A DNA stretch of 64,000 nt from Pandoraea horticolens. Its GTDB lineage: Bacteria > Pseudomonadota > Gammaproteobacteria > Burkholderiales > Burkholderiaceae. Below, piece by piece: positions 7,454 through 16,117 of the stretch. Both the position numbers and the translations under genes were made by a program. Location: assembly GCF_902459555.1 (NCBI RefSeq), contig NZ_CABPSM010000020.1, forward strand, positions 1 through 64,000, given 5' to 3'. Within the stretch, counting starts at the first letter, position 1; the number at the start of each line of letters is the position of its first letter. Below the pieces are notes generated by a model, which worked only from the letters and a program-made list of their open reading frames with translations, made no database searches and was not told the DNA's origin.

Positions 7454-9220
7454 ATGCTTCCCGTTTCCGGCGCAGAGGCCCGGCGCCTCCAGCCCTCAGT
7501 GGCTGCATCAACCTCAGCACTGCCCCGACAGAGCGCACTACCGCCGACTACGCTGGCCGCCAGCGTGCGCGCGGTGTATCAGGCCAGTGAGTCATCCGGC
7601 ATGCCGTCGAGCTCGCCCCAACGCCCGTCTCGCCCCGCAACAGCAGCAATACTTGACGCGGTGCTGGACATGCAAGGGGTACCGGCGGCACATACCGGTG
7701 CGTTGGCTGGCATGCCGCCGAGTCCGCTTCAACACCCGTCTCGTCCCCCAACAGCAGCAATACTTGACGCGGTGCTGGACATGCAAGACGAATTGGCTTT
7801 GCATACCGATGGGTTCTCTGGCAGGCCGCCGAGTTTGCTTCAACACCCGTCTCGCCCCGCAACAGCAGCAATACTTGATGCGGTGCTGGACATGCAAGGG
7901 GTACCGGCGACGCATACCGGTGCGTTGTCTGGCATGCCACCGACCTCGGCCCGACGATCGCCGCACCCCGAAACTCAGGGGCTGCATGCCAGCGGTTGCC
8001 ATCGAAAGCGCGTAGCGCCACAGGACGCAGGCAGTCGCAGCGATGCTGATTTAATGCCTGCGCCGGCCCAAATCCGCAGCAAAGAAACTGGCACGGGGCG
8101 CGGGAGAGCGACGGTCACCACCGAGATGGTGCGGGCGTGGCAGCGCCTCGGCGAGCAAGGGATTGATGAGGCGGGCGGGCTTGACGGCGTGGCCAGACAG
8201 TACGGCGTCGCGTTTGGTGCGCTGAGAATTTACCTGCGCGCAGACGGCACGCTGACGAAGCCCGCCGAGGACCGGCTCAACCCGCCGGGCACGGACATCA
8301 CCCTCGAGATGTTGCAGGAGTGGCAGCACCTCAGCAAGCAGGGGCTTGACGAGGCGGGCGGGCTTGACGGCGTGGCCAGACAGTACGGCGTCGCGTCTGG
8401 CGCGCTGAAAAATTACCTTCGCGCAGACGGCACGCTGACGAAACCCGCCGAGGACCGGCTCAACCCGCCGGGCGCGGACATCACCCTCGAAATGTTGCGA
8501 GAGTGGCAGCACCTCGGCAAGCGGGGAATTGATGAGGCGGGCGGGCTTGACGGCTTGGCCACGCAGTACGGCGTCGCGTCTGGCGCGCTGAAAATTTACC
8601 TGCGCACAGACGGCACGCTGACGAAGCTCGCCGAGGACCGGCTCAACCCGCCGGGCAAGGAAGTCACTCTCGAAATGTTGCGGGAGTGGCAGCGCCTCGG
8701 CAAACGGCGGATTGATGAGGCGGGCGGGCTCGACGGCGTGGCCAGGCAGTACGGCGTCGCGTCTGGCGCGCTGAAAAATTACCTTCGCGCAGACGGCACG
8801 CTGAAGAAGCCTGCCGAGGACCGGCTCAACCCGCCGGGCACGGAAGTCACCCTCGAAATGTTGCGGGAGTGGCAGCGTCTCGGCAAGCAGGGGCTCGACA
8901 AGGCGGGGGGGCTTGACGGCGTGGCCAGGCAGTACGGCGTCGCGTCTAGCGCGCTGAGAAATTACCTGCGTGCAGACGGCACGCTGAAGAAGCGCGCCGA
9001 GGACCGGCTCACCCCCCCTGGCAAGGACATCACCCTTGAGATGTTGCGGGAGTGGCAGCGTCTCGGCAAGCAGGGAATTGACAAGGCAGGGGGGCGGATT
9101 GACGGCGTGGCCAGGCAGTACGGCGTCGCGTCTTCCGCGTTGAAAATTTACCTGCGCGCAGACGGCACGCTGACGAAGCGCGCCAAGGATCGGCTCCGCA
9201 AGGATGGCGTGGAGATGTAA
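7454..9220 (+). CDS. Repeat protein B: six 61-residue helix-turn-helix-like units, probable secreted effector
   Basis: 588 residues, a paralogue of A. The leader starts MLPVSGAEARRLQPSVAAST. Three tandem 37-residue units follow (pattern SRPATAAILDAVLDMQ, roughly residues 49-160). Then comes a linker shared with A (TSARRSPHPET, then HRKRVAPQDAGSRSDADLMP). Six 61-residue units follow with variable pairs RI, KN, KI, KN, RN, KI. The last unit has an inserted residue (GGRIDG for GGLDG), and units 1, 2 and 4 read TKP or KKP where A has TKR. The protein ends right after the last unit, as A does. Orientation is opposite to A. Function unknown; effector status is inferred from leader, promoter cassette and context. 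Confidence 0.85.
   Translation: MLPVSGAEARRLQPSVAASTSALPRQSALPPTTLAASVRAVYQASESSGMPSSSPQRPSRPATAAILDAVLDMQGVPAAHTGALAGMPPSPLQHPSRPPTAAILDAVLDMQDELALHTDGFSGRPPSLLQHPSRPATAAILDAVLDMQGVPATHTGALSGMPPTSARRSPHPETQGLHASGCHRKRVAPQDAGSRSDADLMPAPAQIRSKETGTGRGRATVTTEMVRAWQRLGEQGIDEAGGLDGVARQYGVAFGALRIYLRADGTLTKPAEDRLNPPGTDITLEMLQEWQHLSKQGLDEAGGLDGVARQYGVASGALKNYLRADGTLTKPAEDRLNPPGADITLEMLREWQHLGKRGIDEAGGLDGLATQYGVASGALKIYLRTDGTLTKLAEDRLNPPGKEVTLEMLREWQRLGKRRIDEAGGLDGVARQYGVASGALKNYLRADGTLKKPAEDRLNPPGTEVTLEMLREWQRLGKQGLDKAGGLDGVARQYGVASSALRNYLRADGTLKKRAEDRLTPPGKDITLEMLREWQRLGKQGIDKAGGRIDGVARQYGVASSALKIYLRADGTLTKRAKDRLRKDGVEM
7598..7930 (+). repeat. Three tandem 111-bp repeats in the leader of gene B
   Basis: Units begin at 7598, 7709 and 7820 with ggcatgccgycgag or a close variant; a degenerate fourth start is at 7931. 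Each encodes 37 residues centred on PTAAILDAVLDMQ, followed by alternating GVPAAHTGA or DELALHTDG. Gene A has a single related unit (STAAILEGALDLQDELALHT). Confidence 0.85.
8126..9217 (+). repeat. Six tandem 183-bp repeats encoding the units of protein B
   Basis: The 183-bp unit of gene A recurs here in inverse orientation, near-identical at DNA level. The final unit is 3 bp longer (extra codon near 9093). Together the two arrays form long imperfect inverted homology separated by about 2.2 kb. Confidence 0.85.
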
Positions 9221-9398
9221 TGGATGCCGCCCTCCCCACGGGGATTGAGACTGGGACTGGAGTACGAAGATGAAGAACGTGGCTGTTCTGTAGGGTTGTC
9301 TTGCCGCGAGCGCGAAGTGGTCCCTCGAATGGATACGGCATCGATGTGCCCAGAGGGCGATAGACTGAGGTCTTCACCAACACCGTCGAGGGTCCGAC

Positions 9399-9785
9399 AT
9401 GAATTGGAACGCAGGTATGGGTGCTGGACAAATCATCGGCTTGTTCAATGGTCACCAGGTGTTTGGGCTGGACATTGCCAAGAGCGTTTTCCAAGTTCAC
9501 ACGGTGGACATGGACACGGGCGAGATCATTAACGAGCAGATCAAGCGAGCGAAGGCGCTTGAGTATTTCATCAATCGTCGGCCCTGCTTGATCGGCATCG
9601 AGGTATGCGGCGGTGCGCACCACTGGGCACGCAAGTTCAGGGCGCTGGGTCACAGCGTACGGCTCATCCACGCCAAGGCAGTACGGCCGTTCGTCTCCGG
9701 CACAAGACCGACGCGACGGATGAATCGCTCGCTTCGGCACGCTCGGCCGCGTGCCTGCTCCGTTTCTGCTGCGCTCAGACAATAG
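9399..9785 (+). pseudogene. IS110-family transposase, N-terminal relic
   Basis: FGLDIAKSVFQVHTVDMDTG and the IGIEVCGGAHHWARKFRALG stretch match the DEDD domain of IS110-family transposases. The expected NKTDATDA motif appears one frame over as HKTDATDES, so there is a frameshift near 9700. The C-terminal half is absent, replaced by IS3-type sequence. Confidence 0.75.
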
Positions 9786-10056
9786 CTTGGTGTTTACCTT
9801 GCGAAGCTACACGGCGCTGGTGCGCGGCTACGGATTGCGCCAAGAGTTCATCACGCCGCATTGCCTGCAACAGAACGGCTTGGTTGAGCGCGTCATCCGT
9901 ACGTTGAAGAGCAATGCGGGTATCGGCAACGCTTCGAGACGATCCAGCATGCCGTTCGCATGATAGGTGGACTGGATTCGCTTTCACAACCACCAGCGCC
10001 CACACCAAGCGCTTGGGATGAAAACCCCGGCTGAGACATTTGCGTTAGCCGCTTAA
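9771..10056 (+). pseudogene. IS3-family transposase OrfB, C-terminal relic
   Basis: The frame reads RSDNSLVFTLRSYTALVRGY, then QEFITPHCLQQNGLVERVIR, the end of an IS3-type integrase core with its final Glu (LVERVIRTLK). Broken continuations encode FHNHQRPHQALGMKTPAEAF and stop at 10056. It is fused directly behind the IS110 relic and has no N-terminal part. Confidence 0.7.
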
Positions 10057-10308
10057 CTTTTGCAGGTCCCGCCGGGTCATTACACTCGCGCGGAGCGATT
10101 CGAAAACAGGCAGGCGGCCTAGGTTCTTCTCGCGCCGGGGTTAGGTGGCTGCAGTAAGGGCTCAATCAGTGTCCATAATTCATCGCCGATGATCGGCTTT
10201 TACCCGTCTCTTCGGTCTCGGATGTTCCGATGCCTGAGGTTAACAGCTTGCCGCGCAAGTTAACGGTCAAATCGGATCTTTATGAAACCCTCTCTTAGAA
10301 ATTAAAAT

Positions 10309-11166
10309 ATGTTCTCCGTTCTCCCAACCACGTCAGCCATGCGAATCGAGGCCGCCATAGTCAATAGGAATCGAGACGATACACCCGCCAATCAAATGAC
10401 GCCATGCATCTGGCCTATCGAAGGCGAGTCAATTCACTTCGAATATGAAAAAGCCGCCTTACTGGGTGAAGGGGGGCAAAAATGTTGTTGGAAAATAACA
10501 TCAAGAGACGTCGCAGGCGACTTTGTTCTTCTTGAATATCGCTATCCATCGTCGTTGCACGACGACAGGTTTCTCGAATATGATGACTGCGACAAGGAAT
10601 ATGCCTATCATCAAGCGCATGAAGTGGCCGAAATAAATTCAGACAAGGAAATAACAATACTCAAGAGGTTGCGGGGTCTCGTTGGCGCATTACAGCTGCA
10701 GCGTGTAATACAATGCAAAGGGAACGACTTTCGGCCACAGATTCATGCAATAGTCGACTTCCACAACCGCGGAAACCTAAAAGAATTCTCGACGCAGAAT
10801 ATCTCGCTAAGCACTCGTGAAAAACTTGGCATGGCCATCGACATGATGAAAGGACTGTGTTCAATAATCGATAATAAAATATATCTCACCGACATCAAGG
10901 CGGAAAATATCCTTCTGGATGATACATCAGGACGGTTGACTGCCACCATTTGTGATTTCTGCAATGCAGATATCCTGGAAGATTTTACTATCGATGATAA
11001 AAAGCACAATCTCGAATGCCTATTGGATATTATTCGACGCGACATCTTCAAAGCGAACTACAATTGCGATGTCGATAATATAATTCAGTATGATCGCAAC
11101 GCAGAAGACATTTGCCTGCGGGATTTTTTATATAAGCTTGTCGGCGCGTTGAACAATGTGGCCTGA
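10309..11166 (+). CDS. Atypical protein kinase, probable effector
   Basis: 285 residues with a compact kinase-like pattern: glycine-rich loop LLGEGGQKCCWKI (residues 51-63), a possible alpha-C Glu114 in DKEITILKRL, catalytic loop YLTDIKAENILLDD with D195, K197 and N200, and metal-binding DFC at 216-218. Deviations from the textbook kinase are LTD for HRD and DFC for DFG, and no clear beta-3 lysine. Such reduced kinases occur among type III effectors (OspG and NleH types), but specific homology is not claimed. The gene is much more AT-rich than its neighbours and sits behind IS relics, consistent with horizontal acquisition. The start at 10309 is the only one that precedes the glycine loop with margin. 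Confidence 0.75.
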   Translation: MFSVLPTTSAMRIEAAIVNRNRDDTPANQMTPCIWPIEGESIHFEYEKAALLGEGGQKCCWKITSRDVAGDFVLLEYRYPSSLHDDRFLEYDDCDKEYAYHQAHEVAEINSDKEITILKRLRGLVGALQLQRVIQCKGNDFRPQIHAIVDFHNRGNLKEFSTQNISLSTREKLGMAIDMMKGLCSIIDNKIYLTDIKAENILLDDTSGRLTATICDFCNADILEDFTIDDKKHNLECLLDIIRRDIFKANYNCDVDNIIQYDRNAEDICLRDFLYKLVGALNNVA

Positions 11167-11940
11167 CCTCATCTGGACGGCCTGTCACGTCGCACGGAAA
11201 TTTTCTGATGGTAATCGTCAAAATGCGCAAAAACTTCTCAAATGAAGAAAATGTGCACCACATGCATTCTCACCTTATCGGTTCGAATAAGCTAGGCTGG
11301 CGCGACGATCACTAGTGACTTCCGTCAAGAAGATGCAAACGGGAATATCCCGATCCATTGAGATCACACCGGGTTAGACATTGGACTGCTGCCGGGATCG
11401 TAAGCACTTCTAGCCGATGATTGGACTGCTGCGTCAGTTCGGCCAGCGCGTGCTCGCCTTTGACCGCTGCCAGCGCCACCTTCGCTTTGAAGCGTGCGTC
11501 GGGTTCTATTTGTCATTTTATCGGTTCCTTTTCCGGCATTATCGCTGGCTCAAGGCTCCGTCCAAACTACTTATCAGCTTGGCTAAATTTGCGCTGCCAC
11601 CTCTCTGTGTCGGCGGTCAATAGCAAAAAGCAAGAGCGCGACGAATAGAAATGAAGGTTTTTTGAAATCAGGAGTTTCGGAAAAAGCGTAACGTTTCATC
11701 TGCGAGATCGGCAGTAACTCATTGGGACATGTGACTGGATTCTCCTATCGACACCAATCCGTGCATCGTCGGACTTTGCAGCAACGCCCGGTGCAATCCG
11801 TTGATCTGTTTCGCATCAAGCTGCCCAAGTTCATCCACGGTGGACGGGGTGAGAGCGGATCTCGCATTCGCGACACGCGCAGTTGGTCCGGCCTCAGCCC
11901 CGCGACGGTGGAAACGGGGTTCCAACTGAAGTGAAACTGG
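11167..11940. other. Intergenic region with IS3 relic and the right copy of the 52-bp repeat
   Basis: Contains the second 52-bp repeat (11381-11432). Directly after it, on the minus strand to about 11515, a fragment reads EPDARFKAKVALAAVKGEHA, typical of the N-terminus of an IS3-family OrfA. The stretch 11722-11934 is open in the same frame as the following LRR gene and ends in TGA just before its ATG, but its product is unrecognised. Confidence 0.5.
11381..11432 (+). repeat. 52-bp direct repeat, right copy
   Basis: Matches 3929-3980 with four mismatches. It contains two copies of ttggactgct (11381 and 11421) and abuts the IS3 orfA relic on the minus strand. Confidence 0.65.
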
Positions 11941-14139
11941 ATGACCGGCGTTTGGCCTTTGGGAGCTCGGCTACGAACCCGTGCAGGGCGCTCGCTAGTA
12001 GCCCACTCGAATTCCGTCCGACCTCATCCCGTGCTACCCACGCCGATCGCTTCCGCCAGTTCATCTTCGCCAGTTGCGTCGACTCAGCCGTTGAACGCGC
12101 AACCCTCCTCATCCCAGCAAGTCAATGAAGCCCAAAGACTAGTGCTTGAGTATGTGGGGCAAGAGAACGAACCGGGGCACGAGCGACGCTGCACCGCGTT
12201 ATTGGCCGCGCTCGCCTGGACTCATCGCCAGCTCAACCCGATAGGTGGCGCCGACATCGAGCCGGCGCGCCGGGAGCTGATTCAGCATCTGGCCCGTTCA
12301 TGCCGAGAAGAGGTAGACGCCAAGACATTGGCTGATACTCTCGCAAGCCTTTGCGTTGTTAACGCGCACGATAGCCAGTCCCTTGATCCATCGCCAATTC
12401 ACGTGCAGCTCGCTCATGACGTGCTCTCCACGCTGAATATTCGCTTGGACGCTCACGAGCTCCTGAGCGGACTGATCAGAAGCTTGCCTGGAGGGCATGA
12501 CAACGGCGTCGATGAACTCTACCGGTCTGCGCTATGCGCATGGGCGGCTCTCGGGCCACAGGAGTGGGGGGACAAGGGGGGGCGCGCGATCGCCAAGAAC
12601 AGGATTTTCAATATGGCCGATGGCAAACTGGATTTGCGTGGATTAGGGTTAGGCTGTCTGCCCGAATTGCCTGCGGGCCTCACGTCGCTTGACGTAAGCT
12701 ACGACGATCTGACCGAGCTGCCGGCCTTGCCTGCGGGTCTCGCGACGCTCGACGCAAGCGGCAACCTGTTGACCGAGCTGCGGCCCTTGCCCGCGAGCCT
12801 CACGACGCTTGACGCAAGCGATAACGCGTTGACCGAGCTGCCGGCTTTACCTGCGGGTCTTGCTGTGCTTGATGTAAGCGGCAACCAGTTGACTGAGCTG
12901 CCGGTCTTGCCCGCGAGCCTTGCGATGTTCGACGCTAGCGACAATCAGTTGATAGACTTGCCGGTCTTGCCCGCGAGCCTCGCGAGGCTCAACGTAAACG
13001 TCAATCGGTTGATCCGGCTGCCAGCCTTACCTGCAAGTCTCATGCTGCTGTACGCGCAACGCAACCAACTAGCCCAACTGCCAGCAAGCGCTTTAAGTAT
13101 GCCGCATGATGGTCAGGTATTTGTTGAGAACAACCCATTCTCGCCGGCCTACCTGCAACGACTGCGTGTGGCCACGTCTGCGCCAAGGTACAGTGGGCCT
13201 CAGATCCACTTCTCCATCGAGGCTGCCGATGCGAGCATCGCAACGGCGCGCCCCCTTCCCGAAGCGGTTCGGGACTGGTTCAACAGCGACGAGCAAGCAC
13301 AGGTTCACCGATGGCAAGCGCACAGCGAGGAAGCGCACGCTGCGGAATTCTCTCTGTTTCTGGACCGCTTGAGAGTATCGGTCAACTATCATGCCGGCTT
13401 CAAAATGGCGGTCGCCAGTTGGCTATCCCAGCTCGCCCAGGACGGGGAGCTTCGCCAGCTAGCCTTCCAGACCGTCCAAGGGGCTACCGAGTCCTGCGAG
13501 GATCGGGTCGCGCTTACTTATAACAACCTGACGAAACTCAGTCATGCGCACGCAGTCACCCGTGGCGAATATGATGCCAGGCTCGACGAGATCGTCGACC
13601 GTGGGCTCGGCGCATTTCGCTTGGACGCGCTGGAGAAGATCGCCCGCAAGAAAGCCCAAACGTTACCGCTGGTTGACGAAATCGAAGTCTACCTGGCCTA
13701 TCAGGTCCAGTTGCGTGACCGGCTGAAATTGCCTACCGACATCGCAGACATGCGCTTTTTCCATGTCTCAGGGGTGGTGCCGAAGGATCTGAGGGACGCC
13801 GAGCAAGAGGTTCGCGCTCAAGAGTCCGCAGAGTTCCCTCAATATTTCCTGGTGGAATGGGAGCCTTGGCAGCAGGTACTGGCGCGGTTGGATCCTGAGG
13901 GGACAGAGCGAGCGCGTCAGAAACTGCAGGACATACTCCCCGCATATGAGCAGGAAATGGCGGCGCGGCTGGCCAGTCTTAGACTGCCGGAAGATCCCGA
14001 TACGCAGGCACAGATCGGGGTTGGCATCATGAAGGCACAGCAGTTGGAGGTCTATAAAGAGCTCACTCGGGAGTTCTTGCGCAAGCGGGATAAGGAGGCG
14101 CTCATGGAGCGGATCATAGGCATATCAACATCGGTTTAG
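11941..14139 (+). CDS. LRR-NEL E3 ubiquitin ligase, type III effector (IpaH/SspH-like)
   Basis: 732 residues. A Ser/Pro-rich leader (residues 1-60) and a helical N-terminal part precede seven or eight 20-residue leucine-rich repeats of the form LPALPAGLATLDASGNLLTE (about residues 235-395). The C-terminal domain (about 425-725) matches the NEL ligase fold of Shigella IpaH and Salmonella SspH. The motif SCEDRVALTYNNL carries the catalytic Cys519 with the CxD Asp521. These enzymes attach ubiquitin to host proteins chosen by the LRR, inside the host cell after type III secretion. All catalytic landmarks look intact. ATG at 11941 is the first start after an in-frame TGA six nt upstream; its ribosome-binding site is weak. 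No operon partner. Confidence 0.9.
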   Translation: MTGVWPLGARLRTRAGRSLVAHSNSVRPHPVLPTPIASASSSSPVASTQPLNAQPSSSQQVNEAQRLVLEYVGQENEPGHERRCTALLAALAWTHRQLNPIGGADIEPARRELIQHLARSCREEVDAKTLADTLASLCVVNAHDSQSLDPSPIHVQLAHDVLSTLNIRLDAHELLSGLIRSLPGGHDNGVDELYRSALCAWAALGPQEWGDKGGRAIAKNRIFNMADGKLDLRGLGLGCLPELPAGLTSLDVSYDDLTELPALPAGLATLDASGNLLTELRPLPASLTTLDASDNALTELPALPAGLAVLDVSGNQLTELPVLPASLAMFDASDNQLIDLPVLPASLARLNVNVNRLIRLPALPASLMLLYAQRNQLAQLPASALSMPHDGQVFVENNPFSPAYLQRLRVATSAPRYSGPQIHFSIEAADASIATARPLPEAVRDWFNSDEQAQVHRWQAHSEEAHAAEFSLFLDRLRVSVNYHAGFKMAVASWLSQLAQDGELRQLAFQTVQGATESCEDRVALTYNNLTKLSHAHAVTRGEYDARLDEIVDRGLGAFRLDALEKIARKKAQTLPLVDEIEVYLAYQVQLRDRLKLPTDIADMRFFHVSGVVPKDLRDAEQEVRAQESAEFPQYFLVEWEPWQQVLARLDPEGTERARQKLQDILPAYEQEMAARLASLRLPEDPDTQAQIGVGIMKAQQLEVYKELTREFLRKRDKEALMERIIGISTSV
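12640..13110 (+). repeat. 60-bp tandem repeats encoding leucine-rich repeats
   Basis: Seven to eight 60-bp units encode LPxLPAxLxxLDxSxNxLTE. The unit length of 20 residues is that of bacterial LPX-type LRRs. Confidence 0.85.
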
Positions 14140-14568
14140 AAGTGCCCCCTTAACCGGTTATCGGCGTCGGGAAAGAAATGACCTACCCCGGATCAAAAAT
14201 CATGATGATCATCGGCTTCGCGTGCCACGTGGGTCAATGTAATGCGATGATCATCGGAATGGCCTGCCCCACAGGTCACGCCCAAGCGGTGGGCATCGCA
14301 TCACATTGACCCACCAAGGCCGGTTCGGCGGTGTCGGCTGGCGACTTGCAATCGAAACCCGCCGTGCTTGCAAGCGACGCGGCTTCCTGCTCGAAATAAC
14401 TGCAACTGACGGAACCTGCGTGCTCGGATTATCCGCAACTGTGCTTGCGTTCCATCGCCGCCGGCTCACATTAGCTGCATCTGCGCGCGACTTCGCTCGA
14501 CCTTGAGGTGTTATTCGATCGCGCAGAAGACAGAGGGCAGAAATCAGTCGACGGAGAACCCAATGCGA
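14140..14568. other. Intergenic region with an inverted repeat
   Basis: No gene is supported. It contains a long imperfect inverted repeat (14230-14316), described separately. Confidence 0.45.
14230..14316. repeat. 21-bp inverted repeat, possible insertion-sequence end or structured element
   Basis: gtgggtcaatgtaatgcgatg (14230-14250) pairs with catcgcatcacattgacccac (14296-14316) with one mismatch, separated by 45 bp. The outer phrase with gatgatcatcgg beside it resembles ends of IS21-type elements, but no transposase remains. Confidence 0.5.
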
Positions 14569-15117
14569 TTAGCTGCGCTCTCGGTCGAAGGCAAGCTCGG
14601 GGAGGTCCCTCAGTAACGCCATCGAATAGCAGTCGTTGTATACGCCATCGATCTGAAGCGCGCGCCTCATGAGCCCCTCGGCTTCGAAGCCAAATCGTTC
14701 GTAAAGTGCTTTGGCGTTTTTGTTGTCCGCGCGCACCGCGAGCTCGATGCGCGTGAACCCCTTGGACCATGCTGCCGCAATCGTTACACCCATCAATTTC
14801 GAGCCGATACCGAGATGTCGAGCCGACGGAATCAGACCGATACCCAGAGTGCCGACATGTGATCTGGCCTGGCCGTATGTCGGCAGTACGTCGCACCATC
14901 CAACAACATGTCCGTCGAGCACGGCAACGGACATGTGTCCGCCCCCAGCAACGATGGATCGATAGAAGGCGAATGCCTCCTCTTCCGGAGGGGCTTGCGT
15001 GAATGCCAGGAACCGCTTCTCGCGCGCAACCGTATCCAGCACGCAACGCAAGCCCGTGAAGTGCATTTCACGGAGAGGTTCGACTACCAGGCTCACGAGT
15101 TCTTTCGAGTTCTTCAT
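14569..15117 (-). CDS. GNAT-family N-acetyltransferase
   Basis: 182 residues of a typical GNAT fold. The acetyl-CoA-binding motif A is visible as GTLGIGLIPSARHLGIGSKL (R/Q-x-x-G-x-G/A type), followed by RIELAVRADNKNAKALYERF, the conserved beta5-alpha4 region with N-x-x-A-x-x-L-Y. The substrate cannot be told; relatives acylate antibiotics, amino acids or protein termini. The start is placed at MKNSKELVSL (15117), which gives the usual family length; the frame remains open upstream into an IS relic. Ribosome-binding site weak. Confidence 0.85.
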   Translation of the reverse strand: MKNSKELVSLVVEPLREMHFTGLRCVLDTVAREKRFLAFTQAPPEEEAFAFYRSIVAGGGHMSVAVLDGHVVGWCDVLPTYGQARSHVGTLGIGLIPSARHLGIGSKLMGVTIAAAWSKGFTRIELAVRADNKNAKALYERFGFEAEGLMRRALQIDGVYNDCYSMALLRDLPELAFDRERS

Positions 15118-15237
15118 GTCAGATCGGGTGAAGACGCTATCGGAGCGAATGCTGGTAATCGTAACAGTTCTGCTACGGACGTAATTCCAATAATCGATGG
15201 TTTGATGGACGTCTGCTGGCCGTGATCGGCACAACTG

Positions 15238-15500
15238 ACCTCCCCCTCGAAAAACCGTAGCATCCAAAAATGGAGATTTCTGGCAAATTTGAAGCTCGGA
15301 CGTGCAAGAGATTTGTATGAAGAAATCGAGATTCACCGATGAGCAGATAGCTTTCGCACGGAAGAGATGCGAAGTGGGGACCACGGTGGCAGAAGTGTGC
15401 CGGAAGATGGGTATTTCCGAAGCCACGTTCTTCAATTGGAAGAAGAAGTACGACGGCCTCGGGGTTTCCGAGTTGCGACGCTTGAAGCAACTCGGGGGCG
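15238..15500 (+). pseudogene. Truncated IS3-family element, left end and OrfA fragment
   Basis: The end tgacctccccctcgaaaaac (15238-15257) matches the terminal repeat of the IS3 element at 28628-29837. OrfA starts at 15317 with MKKSRFTDEQIAFARKRCEV and is cut after SELRRLKQL near 15495; unrelated sequence follows. Confidence 0.75.
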
Positions 15501-15734
15501 AACGGACGACCGGCTACGAAGTCAGGGGCTCGAATCGCCCGACCCGCACCGACTGGACATATTGCTACGCGCGGAGGCACATGCGTACGAATCCAGACTG
15601 CTGACGGATATCATCGGCGGCGTCCAGCAGGCGATCCAGTGCAGTGCGTGACGTGTCGGAAATGTGATCGGCAATTCCGCTAGAGGGCAAGCGTTGAATC
15701 GATCTGGGATTTGCGGAGACAACCCACATTCGCG

Positions 15735-16117
15735 ATGGCCTGGCGGCCTCGTTCTGTTTTCAGCGACAGCACGAAATCGTCGATGGTCTGATTGATCTGC
15801 TGATGCAGATCATCCGCAGGTTCGACAATAAGGCCGAGAAGAAGGTCAAAGAGCAACTGCTGGAGGACTTTCGCCGTGCGCGGCAAGACTGGCGGCTGTT
15901 TCGTCTGGTGGAGGCTGCCGTCGATCATCCTGACGACTCCGTCAAACAGGCACGCTATCCGGTCGTCGGGCTAGAGACGCTAAAGGATCTCGTCAAGAAG
16001 TTCAAAGCAACTGGACGGGCGATTCGATCTGGGCATGGGCAAGCGGCTGTCGTTCGAAGCGTTAGCGGCCCGAGAGAGAAATTATCATCCTATCAATATG
16101 GCTGCCCTGGTGATTGA
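15735..16117 (+). pseudogene. Tn3-type transposase (TnpA) fragment
   Basis: The frame reads CFQRQHEIVDGLIDLLMQII, then VKEQLLEDFRRARQDWRLFR and EAAVDHPDDSVKQARYPVVG, resembling an internal part of Tn3-family transposases. Both ends are missing. A serine-recombinase relic follows at 16209, the usual Tn3 partner. Confidence 0.6.

Noticed and set aside
7548-8021. Minus-strand frames opposite the leader of gene B
   Set aside because: Shadows of the 111-bp coding repeats, without starts or homologues.
4112-9220. Identity of A and B with the known Burkholderia TAL-like (BAT/Bur) proteins
   Set aside because: Those have 33-residue units of LTPxQVVAIAS type; the units here have 61 residues and a different sequence.
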